Source: Thiobacillus sp.
GTDB lineage: Bacteria > Pseudomonadota > Gammaproteobacteria > Burkholderiales > Thiobacillaceae
Assembly (NCBI GenBank): GCA_024235835.1
Contig: JACKLQ010000001.1
Span: forward strand, 1,116,001-1,180,000
Length of the DNA stretch: 64,000 nucleotides
Reading direction: 5' to 3'
The translations under genes and the position numbers were made by a program. The number at the start of each line of letters is the position of its first letter. The stretch's first letter is position 1. The notes beneath the pieces are model-generated. The model was not told where the DNA came from and ran no database searches. It saw nothing but the letters and a program-made list of their open reading frames with translations. Below, piece after piece: positions 41,523-51,141 of the stretch.

Positions 41523-42374
41523 ATGGCTTCGATCACCGAGACCACCGGGAACATCATGGGCGAACACATTTCCGCCCTGGAGCAGGTCCAGACCACTGCC
41601 ATTGAACTGGGCATGCAGTTCGGCCCCAGGCTGCTGGTGGCCATCGTCATCATGGCCGCGGGGGTCTTCGTGGCCCGCTGGGCGGGCCGGATGGTGGAAG
41701 GCATGCTCGGCAGGATGGAACTGGAACCCCCCGTGGTGCAGTTGCTGGTGCGCATTGCCTACCTGCTGGTCATGGGACTGTTCCTGGTGGTGGCCCTGCA
41801 GAACCTGGGGGTGGAACTGCTGCCCCTCATCGCCGGACTGGGCGTGGCGGGGGCCGGCATCGCCCTGGCCATGCAGGGGGTCATGAGCAACCTGGCGGCG
41901 GGGCTGACCATCATCTTCACCCGTCCTTTCCGGGTGGGGGAATACATCGCCATCGCCGGCGAGGAGGGCCAGGTGGAAACCATCAACCTCTTCAATACCA
42001 CCCTGAGCCACCTGGACCTGTCCCGGGTGGTGATCCCCAACCGCAAGATAGTGGGCGAGATCCTGCACAACCATGGTGCCCTACGGCAGTTGAACGTGGT
42101 GGTGGGCGTGGCCTACGACACGGACCTGAACCAGGCCATCGCCATCCTGAACGAGGTGCTGGCAGCCAACCACCTGGTACTCAAGGATCCGGCCCCCTTC
42201 CTCCAGGTGCATGCCCTGGCGGACTCCTCGGTGAACCTCGCGGTGAAACCCTGGGTGAAGGCCGCCGACTATGCCCAGGCCGTGGGCGAGATCAACCTTG
42301 CGGTGCTGGAGGCCTTCCGCGGCCGGGGCATCGTCATCCCCTTCCCCCAGCGGGAAGTGCGCATGTTGGCCTGA
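41523..42374 (+). CDS. mscS: small-conductance mechanosensitive channel (MscS)
   Basis: 283 residues. Three membrane segments: LLVAIVIMAAGVFVARWAGR, VQLLVRIAYLLVMGLFLVVALQNLGV, and the pore helix PLIAGLGVAGAGIALAMQGVMSNLAAGLTIIFTRPF, the MscS signature. The beta domain and C-terminal alpha/beta domain follow (YIAIAGEEGQVETINLFNTTL, NHLVLKDPAPFLQVHALADSSVN). Protects the cell against sudden hypoosmotic shock. GAAGGAGAACGG before the ATG. Single gene. Confidence 0.97.
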   Translation: MASITETTGNIMGEHISALEQVQTTAIELGMQFGPRLLVAIVIMAAGVFVARWAGRMVEGMLGRMELEPPVVQLLVRIAYLLVMGLFLVVALQNLGVELLPLIAGLGVAGAGIALAMQGVMSNLAAGLTIIFTRPFRVGEYIAIAGEEGQVETINLFNTTLSHLDLSRVVIPNRKIVGEILHNHGALRQLNVVVGVAYDTDLNQAIAILNEVLAANHLVLKDPAPFLQVHALADSSVNLAVKPWVKAADYAQAVGEINLAVLEAFRGRGIVIPFPQREVRMLA

Positions 42375-42551
42375 CGGACAAAGCAATATTCCCTCAAAGG
42401 GGCCTCGAACCTTTCCCAAGTACGGCGGGATAAGGGGTGCCATCCACGCCGAGGCACGGTTCGGTATTCCGTGACAGCCGGGATTGCTTATTCCCAACGT
42501 CATATATCGATATCGGACGGATAAATGTACTGTCACACAACCGTGTAAACA

Positions 42552-42866
42552 TTGAATAAAAGCGCACAGCAAGTGACTGAACAACTAGCAGCATCTGATC
42601 TTATTGATCTCGGTGGGGATGGCATGACCGATCTGACACATAACACGGAAATCAGCTTCGATATTGACCTGGCCCCAGGCCATGGATGCCTGGAAATGAG
42701 CATTTCCAATGGCTCATCGCGGCAGTCTTTCGGCCTCTCTCTCAAAGAAGCCCGCGCGCTCTCCCTGGAACTCGTCAGGCAGGCCAGTCTCGCGGAACGA
42801 CGCTTGTCCCAGGATGCAAATGCCCGGCAAACGCTAGAGATTGTCCCCCGCGTAGAGTACGCCTGA
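42552..42866 (+). CDS. hypothetical protein (104 aa; start uncertain)
   Basis: Begins at TTG 42552, or more likely at ATG 42624 (MTDLTHNTEISFDIDLAPG), giving 80 residues. The upstream sequence has no convincing ribosome site for either start. Soluble, with a LEMSISNGSSRQSFGLSLKEAR middle and a helix RALSLELVRQASLAERRLSQDA. AT content is higher than in the neighbours. No family recognised. Confidence 0.5.
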   Translation: MNKSAQQVTEQLAASDLIDLGGDGMTDLTHNTEISFDIDLAPGHGCLEMSISNGSSRQSFGLSLKEARALSLELVRQASLAERRLSQDANARQTLEIVPRVEYA

Positions 42867-42887
42867 CGAATCTGCGTAACGCCTTAC

Positions 42888-43091
42888 CCGGGCCGGCCAG
42901 CACCAGAACGTCTTGCCCGGATTGCACGGGTTTACCCTCACAAGCTCATGTGAGTACCTGTGGTATCGGGCCCGATACCCGTTTCCAGGCCTCGGTTCCC
43001 TGACTACATTGTTCAACTGGCCCGCTCGCCTTCGGTCGGCTGTCTGGTACGCCCCCGGTGTCATAGACACCTTGTCAGGCGTCTATGAGAC
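42888..43091. other. stem-loop-rich intergenic stretch, possible structured RNA or repeat
   Basis: Four separate hairpins in 204 bases: CCGGGC/GCCCGG (42888, 42915), CTCACA/TGTGAG (42937, 42949), an 18-bp perfect palindrome GGTATCGGGCCCGATACC (42962-42979), and TCATAGAC/GTCTATGA (43061, 43081). The region is 411 bases long between genes. Not a match to a tRNA or a riboswitch that I can recognise. Confidence 0.5.
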
Positions 43092-43277
43092 TGGAGGGAA
43101 GACAGGCAACAAACGGTATACGGACATGTGCAAGGCGGAAGCGGTCAATCAGGCCTATCGATGGATCGCCCCGAACCAGTTGCCGTAAATGCCCCGCTTC
43201 CCCTATTGACCAAGCGGCCTGGCCAAGCCATAAAGCACTCACCACGGACCCGGTCCGATCGTCCCCGAGAGAAATTG

Positions 43278-44327
43278 ATGACTTCCCGCAACACCCTCAA
43301 GCTTCTTGCCCCCGTGGCTGCCCTGATGACGAGCCTGATGCCCCTTTCCGCCAAGGCGGAGGACGCCTGCACCCAGATCATCGTCTACGCGGTGAAACAG
43401 TTCTGCAGCCTGTTGCCCAATGGCCAGAGTCTTTGCCAGCCCGTGGCCCTGACCGGCCCCGCCCCTGCCTGCCAGTTCCCCCAGCCCACCCAGTTCAAGC
43501 CGGTACCCCTGGCACCACCGTCGCTGCAATTCACCCCGGCGGCCCCCATGGCCGTGCCCACCCCGTTCCCGGGGCTGCCGATGCCTTATCCCACGCCTTA
43601 CCTGCCCTCGCCCATGGCAGCCCAGCCCGTTTCGCCCTTTGCGTTGCCGCCGGTCGCGCCGACGAGCGCTCCCCCTTCCGCCTTCACACCGCCCCAGGCG
43701 CCGGCGGTCCAGCCTGCCGTCGCGACGACCACTCCCGCCGCCACGCCGGCGGTATCGCCGGCCCCGGACCTGCTCCCTCCCAAGGCAAGCGCCACCTCAC
43801 CGGCCATCCAGCCCTCCCCCTCCGCATCCCCTGCGCCCGTCGTGGTCGCCCTGCCTCTTCCCCAGCAGACGCCGTCCGTGGCATCACAAGCCCAGCCCGT
43901 ATCCAAGCCCGTATCCCAGGCGGCAGCCACGGCCACCGTACCGGCCGCGATGGAATTGCCGGAAGCCCCCATGCTGCCCGTGGTGGTGGCCGAGGCCCGT
44001 GCCCTGTTCGCCTTCGACAGCGCCGAACTCTCGCCCTTGGGCAAGGAAACCCTGGATAGCTGGCTGGCAACCGCGCCGGTGGGCATGCCCGTGGTGATCA
44101 GTGGCCACGCCGACCGCCTGGGCCCCGAGCCTTACAACCTGGAACTGTCCCTGCGCCGGGCCACGGCCGCCCGGGACTACCTGGTGGCCAAGGGCAAGGA
44201 CGTCCGGGATATCCGCATCATCGCCATGGGCGAACTGGAACCCGTAAAGCAATGCAAGGGCGGCCCCACCGAAGCCACCAAGGCCTGCCTGGCCCCCAAC
44301 CGCCGCGTGCTGATCAGCCCCGAATAA
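43278..44327 (+). CDS. OmpA-family protein with long Pro/Ala-rich linker
   Basis: 349 residues from ATG 43278 (GAGAGAAATTG upstream). Signal peptide MTSRNTLKLLAPVAALMTSLMPLSAKA, then a 200-residue Pro/Ala/Gln-rich, presumably disordered spacer. C-terminal OmpA domain: ALFAFDSAELSPLGKETLD, ISGHADRLGPEPYNLELSLRRATAARDYLVAKG and NRRVLISPE. The domain binds peptidoglycan. Reading stays open upstream to 43128, without a ribosome site. It forms a pair with the glycine-zipper gene 11 bases downstream. Confidence 0.92.
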   Translation: MTSRNTLKLLAPVAALMTSLMPLSAKAEDACTQIIVYAVKQFCSLLPNGQSLCQPVALTGPAPACQFPQPTQFKPVPLAPPSLQFTPAAPMAVPTPFPGLPMPYPTPYLPSPMAAQPVSPFALPPVAPTSAPPSAFTPPQAPAVQPAVATTTPAATPAVSPAPDLLPPKASATSPAIQPSPSASPAPVVVALPLPQQTPSVASQAQPVSKPVSQAAATATVPAAMELPEAPMLPVVVAEARALFAFDSAELSPLGKETLDSWLATAPVGMPVVISGHADRLGPEPYNLELSLRRATAARDYLVAKGKDVRDIRIIAMGELEPVKQCKGGPTEATKACLAPNRRVLISPE

Positions 44328-44338
44328 TGGAGAACACC

Positions 44339-44866
44339 ATGTCTGCCAACCAAGCCAGGTTGCTGTTCATCTTCCTCGCCCTTGGCGCTTTGAACGCCCA
44401 CGCAGGCGACACCGCCGAGACTGCAGTGGTCACGGGCGTGGGCGCCGCAGCCGGCACGGCCATCGGCCAGTCCGTGGGCGGCAAGACCGGCGCCATCATC
44501 GGTGGCGCGGTGGGTGGTGCCACCGGCGCGGCCGTCAGCACCTCAGGCTCCGGCAAGACCGGCGCCATCGTCGGAGGCGCCATCGGCGGGGCCGGCGGGG
44601 CCGCGGTGGGCCAGAAGGTGGGCGGCGCCACGGGCGCCGTCATCGGCAGTGGCGTGGGCGCCGCGGCAGGAGCGGCCATCGGCAAGGAAGCCACCGAGGC
44701 GGACAAGCGTCCGGGCACCACGACCAGGACCGAAACCCCGGTGGTGGTGCGGGTGGGGAATGACGACCGCTATGACGGCAAGAACAAGAAGCACAAGAAG
44801 CATAAGGACCACAAGGACCATCCCCCCGGCAAGGCCCATGGCTGGGACAAGAACCACCGGGATTAA
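44339..44866 (+). CDS. glycine-zipper protein
   Basis: 175 residues from ATG 44339. Signal peptide MSANQARLLFIFLALGALNAHA. Several G/A-rich repeats follow: TGVGAAAGTAIGQSVGGKTGA, IIGGAVGGATGAAVSTSGSG, AIVGGAIGGAGGAAVGQKVGGA and AVIGSGVGAAAGAAIGKEA. These are GxxxG helix-packing segments as in outer-membrane or pore-like glycine zippers. The end is Lys/His-rich (KNKKHKKHKDHKDH), which may bind metal or nucleic acid. Follows the OmpA-like gene by 11 bases; a strong terminator comes after. Confidence 0.9.
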   Translation: MSANQARLLFIFLALGALNAHAGDTAETAVVTGVGAAAGTAIGQSVGGKTGAIIGGAVGGATGAAVSTSGSGKTGAIVGGAIGGAGGAAVGQKVGGATGAVIGSGVGAAAGAAIGKEATEADKRPGTTTRTETPVVVRVGNDDRYDGKNKKHKKHKDHKDHPPGKAHGWDKNHRD

Positions 44867-44895
44867 CCCCAGGTTCTGTTAACATTCACACCCCT

Positions 44896-44930
44896 GCGGC
44901 GACCTCAGTCTGGTCGCCGCTTCTGTTTCT
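44896..44930 (+). terminator. rho-independent terminator
   Basis: GCGGCGACC (44896-44904), loop TCAGTCT, GGTCGCCGC (44912-44920), followed by TTCTGTTTCT. Confidence 0.85.
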
Positions 44931-44997
44931 ACTATTCCCCATCCGCTTCAGACTGGCGCCCTGACCTACAGGCGCGGCCGATGGTTTTGGAGTTTCC

Positions 44998-46344
<1,347 letters not shown>

Positions 46345-46380
46345 CGGACCAGCACGCTGCCGGCAAACTCCGGCGGCGGG

Positions 46381-46902
46381 TTACTGAATCTTCACCAGTT
46401 CGACCTCGAAGGCCAGGTCCTTGCCTGCCAGAGGGTGGTTGGCGTCCACGGTGAAGGTGTGCTCGTCCACGGCGACAATGGCCACCTCCCGGATAGCCTT
46501 GGTGCCGTCGGGATATTCAATGTTGGCTTCCATCTTCTGGCCAATGCTGTAGTCCATGGGATGGGGTTGGTTGGCCTTGTAGTTCACCTGGATCATGGTC
46601 TCGTCCTCGATCCGGGGACCGAAGGCCTGCTCGGCCTTCACCGTGAAGGTCTTCTTCTCACCCGCCTTCATGCCCACCAGGGCCTGTTCCAGGGCCGGCA
46701 GGATCAGATTGGCGCCGATGTGCACCTGGCGAGGTTTGTCCTTTTCCGTGGTCTCGAACACCTTGCCGTCGGCGGTCTTGCCGGTGAAGTGGATGGTCAC
46801 GATGTCTCCACCCTTGGCCATCCGGCCGTCGGACTTGCCACAGGCCACCAGGGCCGTGGCCGCCAGCAGCAGGGCAATGAGCGATGCATTCAATTTGCGC
46901 AT
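46381..46902 (-). CDS. SlyD-like FKBP peptidyl-prolyl isomerase lipoprotein
   Basis: 173 residues. Lipobox LVACG at the end of MRKLNASLIALLLAATALVAC. Domain: IVTIHFTGKTADGKVFETTEKDK, LPALEQALVGMKAGEKKTFTVKAEQAFGPRIED, and an IF-like insertion up to VAVDEHTFTVDANHPLAGKDLAFEVELV, as in SlyD. It probably helps fold periplasmic proteins. It follows the dodecaheme cytochrome gene on the same strand, beyond a terminator, so co-transcription is at most partial. Confidence 0.92.
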   Translation of the reverse strand: MRKLNASLIALLLAATALVACGKSDGRMAKGGDIVTIHFTGKTADGKVFETTEKDKPRQVHIGANLILPALEQALVGMKAGEKKTFTVKAEQAFGPRIEDETMIQVNYKANQPHPMDYSIGQKMEANIEYPDGTKAIREVAIVAVDEHTFTVDANHPLAGKDLAFEVELVKIQ

Positions 46903-46913
46903 GTTGAATCTCC

Positions 46914-46942
46914 AATAAAAAGGGCGGGCCCACGGCCCGCCC
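46914..46942 (-). terminator. rho-independent terminator for the cytochrome gene
   Basis: On the minus strand GGGCGGGCC-GTG-GGCCCGCCC (46922-46930 with 46934-46942) runs into five Ts and ATT, 17 bases after the cytochrome stop. Confidence 0.88.
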
Positions 46943-46958
46943 CTGGCTTACGACGAGA

Positions 46959-48815
46959 TTACTTCTTCTTCAGATAGGCGCGGATGGCCTTGGTGTGCAG
47001 CTCGTCCGTGGGGGCCTTGTTCTTCAGCGCCACCTTGCCCGAACCGTGGCAGGCGATGCAGGCACCGATGCGGCTGATGCGCTGCTGCTCGGCCTTGTTG
47101 AAGGGCCGCGCGCCTTCGTGGGTGGTGCCCTGCAACTGCCGGCCTTCCTCGTCCACGATGCGCTCGGGCTCGAAGTCAGGCCCACCGCCGTCCGGGAAGT
47201 TGCGTTTCACGTCATAGGTACCGGTACCCAGGCCCAGGGCCTTGCGGCTCATGTGGCAGTCGGCGCAGGTGCGGGCGGACTTGCTGATGGTATGGGGCTG
47301 GATCGGGTTCTGCATCCAGCCGCTGGTGCCGTGCACGGTGGTGAAGACCTTGTTGCTCACCGTCTTGGTCTTCTTCTCGCTGTCGCGCTGAGTGTAGACC
47401 ACCTGGCAACCGGGGATGAACGGTGACACCTTGCCCTTGGCGTTGATGCCCAGCACCGGGGTTTCCCAACGCAGGTAGGAGCGGGATTCGTTCCAGGTGA
47501 AGGCGGACTTGCCCACCGCGCCCATGGTGCCGTTCTTGGACGGATCCTCGTTGTTGCCGTCCGCCAGCCAGTCACGGGAAGGCTTGCCCGTGTCATGGTC
47601 GGTGTGGCAGCCATAGCACTGGGGCGCCCACTTGGCGTGACAGGCATAGCACTCCAGTTTCTCCATGTGCTTCGGAATGGCGACCATGGCGGTGTGGCCT
47701 TCCTCGGACAACTTGGCACCCTTCAGTTGCGGCACCGGGTGCTCCTTGCCGGTGAGCTTGGCGGTCAGCACCGGCTTGCCGTTCTTCATGCTGATGTTGT
47801 TCAGCTTGTTGCCCCAGATGGTGGTGAAGGTAGCCGCCTTCTTCGTGTTTCCGTGGCAGGTTTCGCAGCGGATTTCGACGGCGTTTTCCTTCTTCTCGTA
47901 GATGCGGCCATCGCCGTGCAGGTCGTGGTTGGTATGGCAATCCACACAACTCATGCCCCGCTCGTAGTGCACGTCCTTGGTCAGATGGTTGTACTGCTTG
48001 CCGTGCAAGGATTGCTGCTTCTTGCCATCGTCCTTGTAAGGCGAGCCGTAGCCATCGCTTTCCATGGTGCCGATGAAGGACACGCCGGTGCGACCGCCCC
48101 GGTTGTGGCAGTGCAGGCACTGGTATTCGGGCACCTTGGTGGTGATCTTGTGCATCTTGGGCCGGCCGACCTTGCTCTTGTCCACCGCCTTGTCACCGCC
48201 TTCGTACTTGCCAGTATCGGAATAGACCACGTGGCAGGCCGCGCAGCCACTGGCGCGGACGTCGCCGTGCTGCTGGGCACCGCCGCTCCACAGGTGGCAA
48301 CGCAGGCACTGGTTGCGCAGGTAATCGTCACCGGGGGAGTTGGTGGCGCCATCGGGCTGATTCGGATCGTACTTGGGTATCTGCCAAAGTCTTGCCACCG
48401 CGCCGGGCCGGTCGGTGGGGCCGCCTTCCACTGCATAGGTGGCGTACTTGGACTTGCGGTCCTGGGCGCCGAAGCCGTAGCGGGTGCCGGAGATCATGCC
48501 GGCCATGGTGGCGTGCAGGGATTTCTTGCCGTTGGCCAGATGGTCGGCGTGGCAGGTACCGCAGGTCTTGTCCGCCACCCGGAAGTCGGCGGGGTTGGCG
48601 TACATGCCCTTGTGGGCCACCTTCGCATCCTTGGCCTCCGCGCCGTTGCCCTGGTGGCAGAAGGTGCAGGACAGCTCCTTCATGGTGGGGGTGTCGGCGA
48701 TGCGTTCGATGCCCTCGTGGCAGGTGAGGCAGCCCTTGTCGTCGTCCCAGGCGGCCGCGGCCGCGAAGGGCAGACACAGCAGTGCCAGCAGCAGGTTCCA
48801 GATACGGAATTTCAT
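46959..48815 (-). CDS. dodecaheme c-type cytochrome
   Basis: 618 residues from ATG 48815 with signal peptide MKFRIWNLLLALLCLPFAAAAA. Twelve CxxCH motifs are counted: CLTCH, CTFCH, CGTCH, CLRCH, CAACH, CLHCH, CVDCH, CETCH, CYACH, CYGCH, CADCH, CIACH. They are spread over the whole protein, from residue about 30 to 600. Extra His residues can serve as second ligands. A long heme-poor part between hemes 10 and 11 (DTGKPSRDWLADGNNEDPSKNG and on) may be a binding or catalytic region. It is soluble and periplasmic. Function is unknown: candidate redox hub or terminal reductase (inference). Confidence 0.95.
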   Translation of the reverse strand: MKFRIWNLLLALLCLPFAAAAAWDDDKGCLTCHEGIERIADTPTMKELSCTFCHQGNGAEAKDAKVAHKGMYANPADFRVADKTCGTCHADHLANGKKSLHATMAGMISGTRYGFGAQDRKSKYATYAVEGGPTDRPGAVARLWQIPKYDPNQPDGATNSPGDDYLRNQCLRCHLWSGGAQQHGDVRASGCAACHVVYSDTGKYEGGDKAVDKSKVGRPKMHKITTKVPEYQCLHCHNRGGRTGVSFIGTMESDGYGSPYKDDGKKQQSLHGKQYNHLTKDVHYERGMSCVDCHTNHDLHGDGRIYEKKENAVEIRCETCHGNTKKAATFTTIWGNKLNNISMKNGKPVLTAKLTGKEHPVPQLKGAKLSEEGHTAMVAIPKHMEKLECYACHAKWAPQCYGCHTDHDTGKPSRDWLADGNNEDPSKNGTMGAVGKSAFTWNESRSYLRWETPVLGINAKGKVSPFIPGCQVVYTQRDSEKKTKTVSNKVFTTVHGTSGWMQNPIQPHTISKSARTCADCHMSRKALGLGTGTYDVKRNFPDGGGPDFEPERIVDEEGRQLQGTTHEGARPFNKAEQQRISRIGACIACHGSGKVALKNKAPTDELHTKAIRAYLKKK

Positions 48816-48973
48816 GGTGTTTCCCCTTGTGGCGTCAGACATCAAGGGGTGATTAGCAGCAACCGTGCCACCCGCCGGAATGCGGGCAGGCCGTTGATTA
48901 GACAGGGGCGATGCGCCCCGGGAGGGCCCCGCAGCCGATCAGAAACAGACCGGGGCGGTTAAGGAATGACCGC

Positions 48974-49429
48974 TCAGTCCAGCGCCGTCAGGGTGGCCAG
49001 GATCGCCGCCATTTCATCCACCATCGGACGGGCCAGATTGAGCCGGGCAGCCCGCTGGGAGGGGGTGTCCGGATAATCATGGGCCAGCGTGTTCCGGGTG
49101 GCGCGGATTTCCTCCCAACGTTCCGCGGAGGGCAACAGGCCCAGGCCTTCCAGGCGGTCAAGCACATCCCGCATGGGCCGGTCCTCATAGGGTTCGCGCA
49201 GCCTGCCCACCAGCATGGCGCGAAACGCCTTTTGCCCCAGCGTGTCTTGAAGGCGGGAGAAGCGGAACGCGAACTGGTCCAGCGCGGCCACCAGCTCATC
49301 CGCCGGCGTCGCCATCGCCTCCGCCGTCAAAGGCCAGGAAATACGTCCCTGGGCGTCACGGAGATAGCGCAGGTGGCGTGCACACTCGGCCAATACCGCC
49401 ACGCCGGACGATTCTCCATGCCCGCTCAA
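48974..49429 (-). CDS. HEPN-type toxin of an MNT/HEPN module
   Basis: 151 residues, all helix. The RNTLAHDY segment near residue 110 is the RxxxxH motif of HEPN ribonuclease-like toxins. The front part (LAECARHLRYLRDAQG, VAALDQFAFRFSRLQDTLG) is of the usual HEPN_2 kind. Its ATG overlaps the stop of the MNT gene by 4 bases. In characterised modules, the MNT protein modifies and neutralises the HEPN toxin. Confidence 0.85.
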   Translation of the reverse strand: MSGHGESSGVAVLAECARHLRYLRDAQGRISWPLTAEAMATPADELVAALDQFAFRFSRLQDTLGQKAFRAMLVGRLREPYEDRPMRDVLDRLEGLGLLPSAERWEEIRATRNTLAHDYPDTPSQRAARLNLARPMVDEMAAILATLTALD

Positions 49430-49716
49430 AGCACACGCCCCTCACGCCCGGCGACTTCATGGATAGGCAAGTCGCCCCCCGGCGTCTTGACCACCAGATC
49501 GATCTTGCGATCGCCCAGCAGCCGCGCCAGGCGCGCCAGCATCCGCAGGCGGCGCGCCTCCGCTTCCTCGGGGCTCAACTGGGTTTCCACATAAAGATCG
49601 ATGTCGCCGCCCCGGGCGCTGTCATCGAGGCGCGAGCCGAACAGCCGCACCGGCGCGCCGAAGATTTCGGCGGCGGTGTCGCGAATGATCCCGGCGGTCT
49701 CGCTGCTGATTCTCAT
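49426..49716 (-). CDS. MNT-type nucleotidyltransferase antitoxin
   Basis: 96 residues from ATG 49716 (MRISSETAGIIRDTAAEIFG); an earlier ATG at 49755 would add 13. VRLFGSRLDDSARGGDIDLYVE gives GSRxDDxARGGDIDLYV, the minimal nucleotidyltransferase motif with GS and DxD. The last part (IDLVVKTPGGDLPIHEVAGREG) is usual. It overlaps the HEPN gene (ATGA), in the order MNT then HEPN. Stop-start coupling makes expression of both equal. Confidence 0.88.
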   Translation of the reverse strand: MRISSETAGIIRDTAAEIFGAPVRLFGSRLDDSARGGDIDLYVETQLSPEEAEARRLRMLARLARLLGDRKIDLVVKTPGGDLPIHEVAGREGRVL

Positions 49717-49770
49717 GATGGGCGGATGATAGAACTCGGGCAAGCGAGATGCCACCTCCCCCCACTTACC

Positions 49771-51141
49771 CTACTCCCCCTCGTCCTGGAACTCCCCCAG
49801 TTCGTAAAGCCTGATCTTGTTGCGCAGGGTCAGCCGGGTAATGCCCAGCAGAGCGGCGGCATGGGTTTTGTTGCCGTGGCAGTGGCGCAGCACCCGGGCG
49901 ATGTGCAGCTTTTCCATCTCCGCCATGGCGAAGGGCTGAACGACGCCATCCCGGGACTGGCAGTTCGATGCGGTGCACAGCTCCTTGGGCAGATGCTCGG
50001 GGCGGATGGTCTCGCCACCCGAGAGGATGAGGGCCCGCTCCAGTACGTTGCGCAGCTCCCGCACGTTGCCGGGCCAGACATAGGCCGCGAGTCGCCCTTC
50101 CGCCGCAGGAGTGACGCCCAGCGCCTTGAGGCCCATGACCGTGGCGGCCTGGGCCAGGAAATGCCGGGCGAGGGGCAGGATGTCCTCGCGCCGCTCCCGC
50201 AGGGGCGGTACGTCGATGCCGGCCACGTTGAGGCGATAGTAAAGATCCTCCCGGAAGCGGCCCTGGCGGATGAGCTCGTTCAGGTCCCGATTGGTGGCGG
50301 CCACGAAGCGCACGTCCACCTTGAGCTCCCGCCCGCCCCCCACCCGGCGGAAGGACTGGGTCTCGATGGCCCGCAGCAGCTTGGGCTGCAGGGCCGGGGA
50401 CAGGTCACCGATCTCGTCCAGGAACAGGGTGCCGCCGTCGGCCAGTTCCAGCAGGCCCCGCTTGCTGGCCACGGCGTCGGTGAAGGCGCCCTTCTCGTGG
50501 CCGAACATCTCTGATTCCAGCAGCCCCTCGGCGATGGCTGAACAGTTCAACGTCACCCAGGGCCCCGCCGCCCTGCTGGACAGGCTGTGGATGGCCTGGG
50601 CGATGCGCTCCTTGCCGGTGCCCGATTCGCCCCGGATCAGCACCGGGGTACGGGGGGCGGCGGCGATGCGGCGGGTCATCTCCGCCGTGGCCAGGAAGGC
50701 GGGACTCTGGCCGATCATGCCCTCCAGGGACGCGGGCGGCGGCACCACGACCCGCAACCGCTCCACCTCGGAACGCAGGCGCTGGGTCTCCAAAGCCCGG
50801 GCCACCAGGCCGCGCAAATCGTCCAGGTCGAAGGGCTTGTTCAGGTAATCATAGGCACCTGCCTTGAGGGCGGACACGGCAGTGCGCACCTCGGGATAGG
50901 CGGTCATCACCACCACCAGCAGCCTGTCATCGATCTCGTGTAGACGGCCCAGCACGTCCAGGCCGTTGCCATCCGGCAGACGCAGGTCCAGCAGTGCCAG
51001 GCCATAGCTGTTGGCCCCGGCCAGGACCAGGGCGGCGGCGGCATCGGCTGCCTGGTCCACCTCGTAATGCCGCGCCAGCACCTCGGCCAGGGTCTGCCGC
51101 AGGGTGTCGTCGTCGTCCACCACCAGGATGCGCTCGCTCAT
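49771..51141 (-). CDS. sigma-54-dependent response regulator (NtrC family)
   Basis: 456 residues, full NtrC layout. Receiver domain 1-120 with Asp9/Asp10 and phosphoacceptor Asp52 (LALLDLRLPDGNG). AAA+ domain about 140-380 with Walker A GESGTGKE, the sigma-54 contact loop GAFTDA and Walker B GGTLFLDEIGDL. C-terminal Fis-type HTH (HAAALLGITRLTLRNKIRLYE). It activates sigma-54 promoters when phosphorylated by its partner kinase (51138-52979), whose gene overlaps by 4 bases. Confidence 0.97.
   Translation of the reverse strand: MSERILVVDDDDTLRQTLAEVLARHYEVDQAADAAAALVLAGANSYGLALLDLRLPDGNGLDVLGRLHEIDDRLLVVVMTAYPEVRTAVSALKAGAYDYLNKPFDLDDLRGLVARALETQRLRSEVERLRVVVPPPASLEGMIGQSPAFLATAEMTRRIAAAPRTPVLIRGESGTGKERIAQAIHSLSSRAAGPWVTLNCSAIAEGLLESEMFGHEKGAFTDAVASKRGLLELADGGTLFLDEIGDLSPALQPKLLRAIETQSFRRVGGGRELKVDVRFVAATNRDLNELIRQGRFREDLYYRLNVAGIDVPPLRERREDILPLARHFLAQAATVMGLKALGVTPAAEGRLAAYVWPGNVRELRNVLERALILSGGETIRPEHLPKELCTASNCQSRDGVVQPFAMAEMEKLHIARVLRHCHGNKTHAAALLGITRLTLRNKIRLYELGEFQDEGE

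Noticed and set aside
48816..48970. Possible sigma-54 promoter (TGGCACGGTTGCT) upstream of the dodecaheme cytochrome on the minus strand.
   Set aside because: Only two bases separate the TGGCAC and TTGC blocks, whereas the known -24/-12 spacing needs about five, so the element does not fit.
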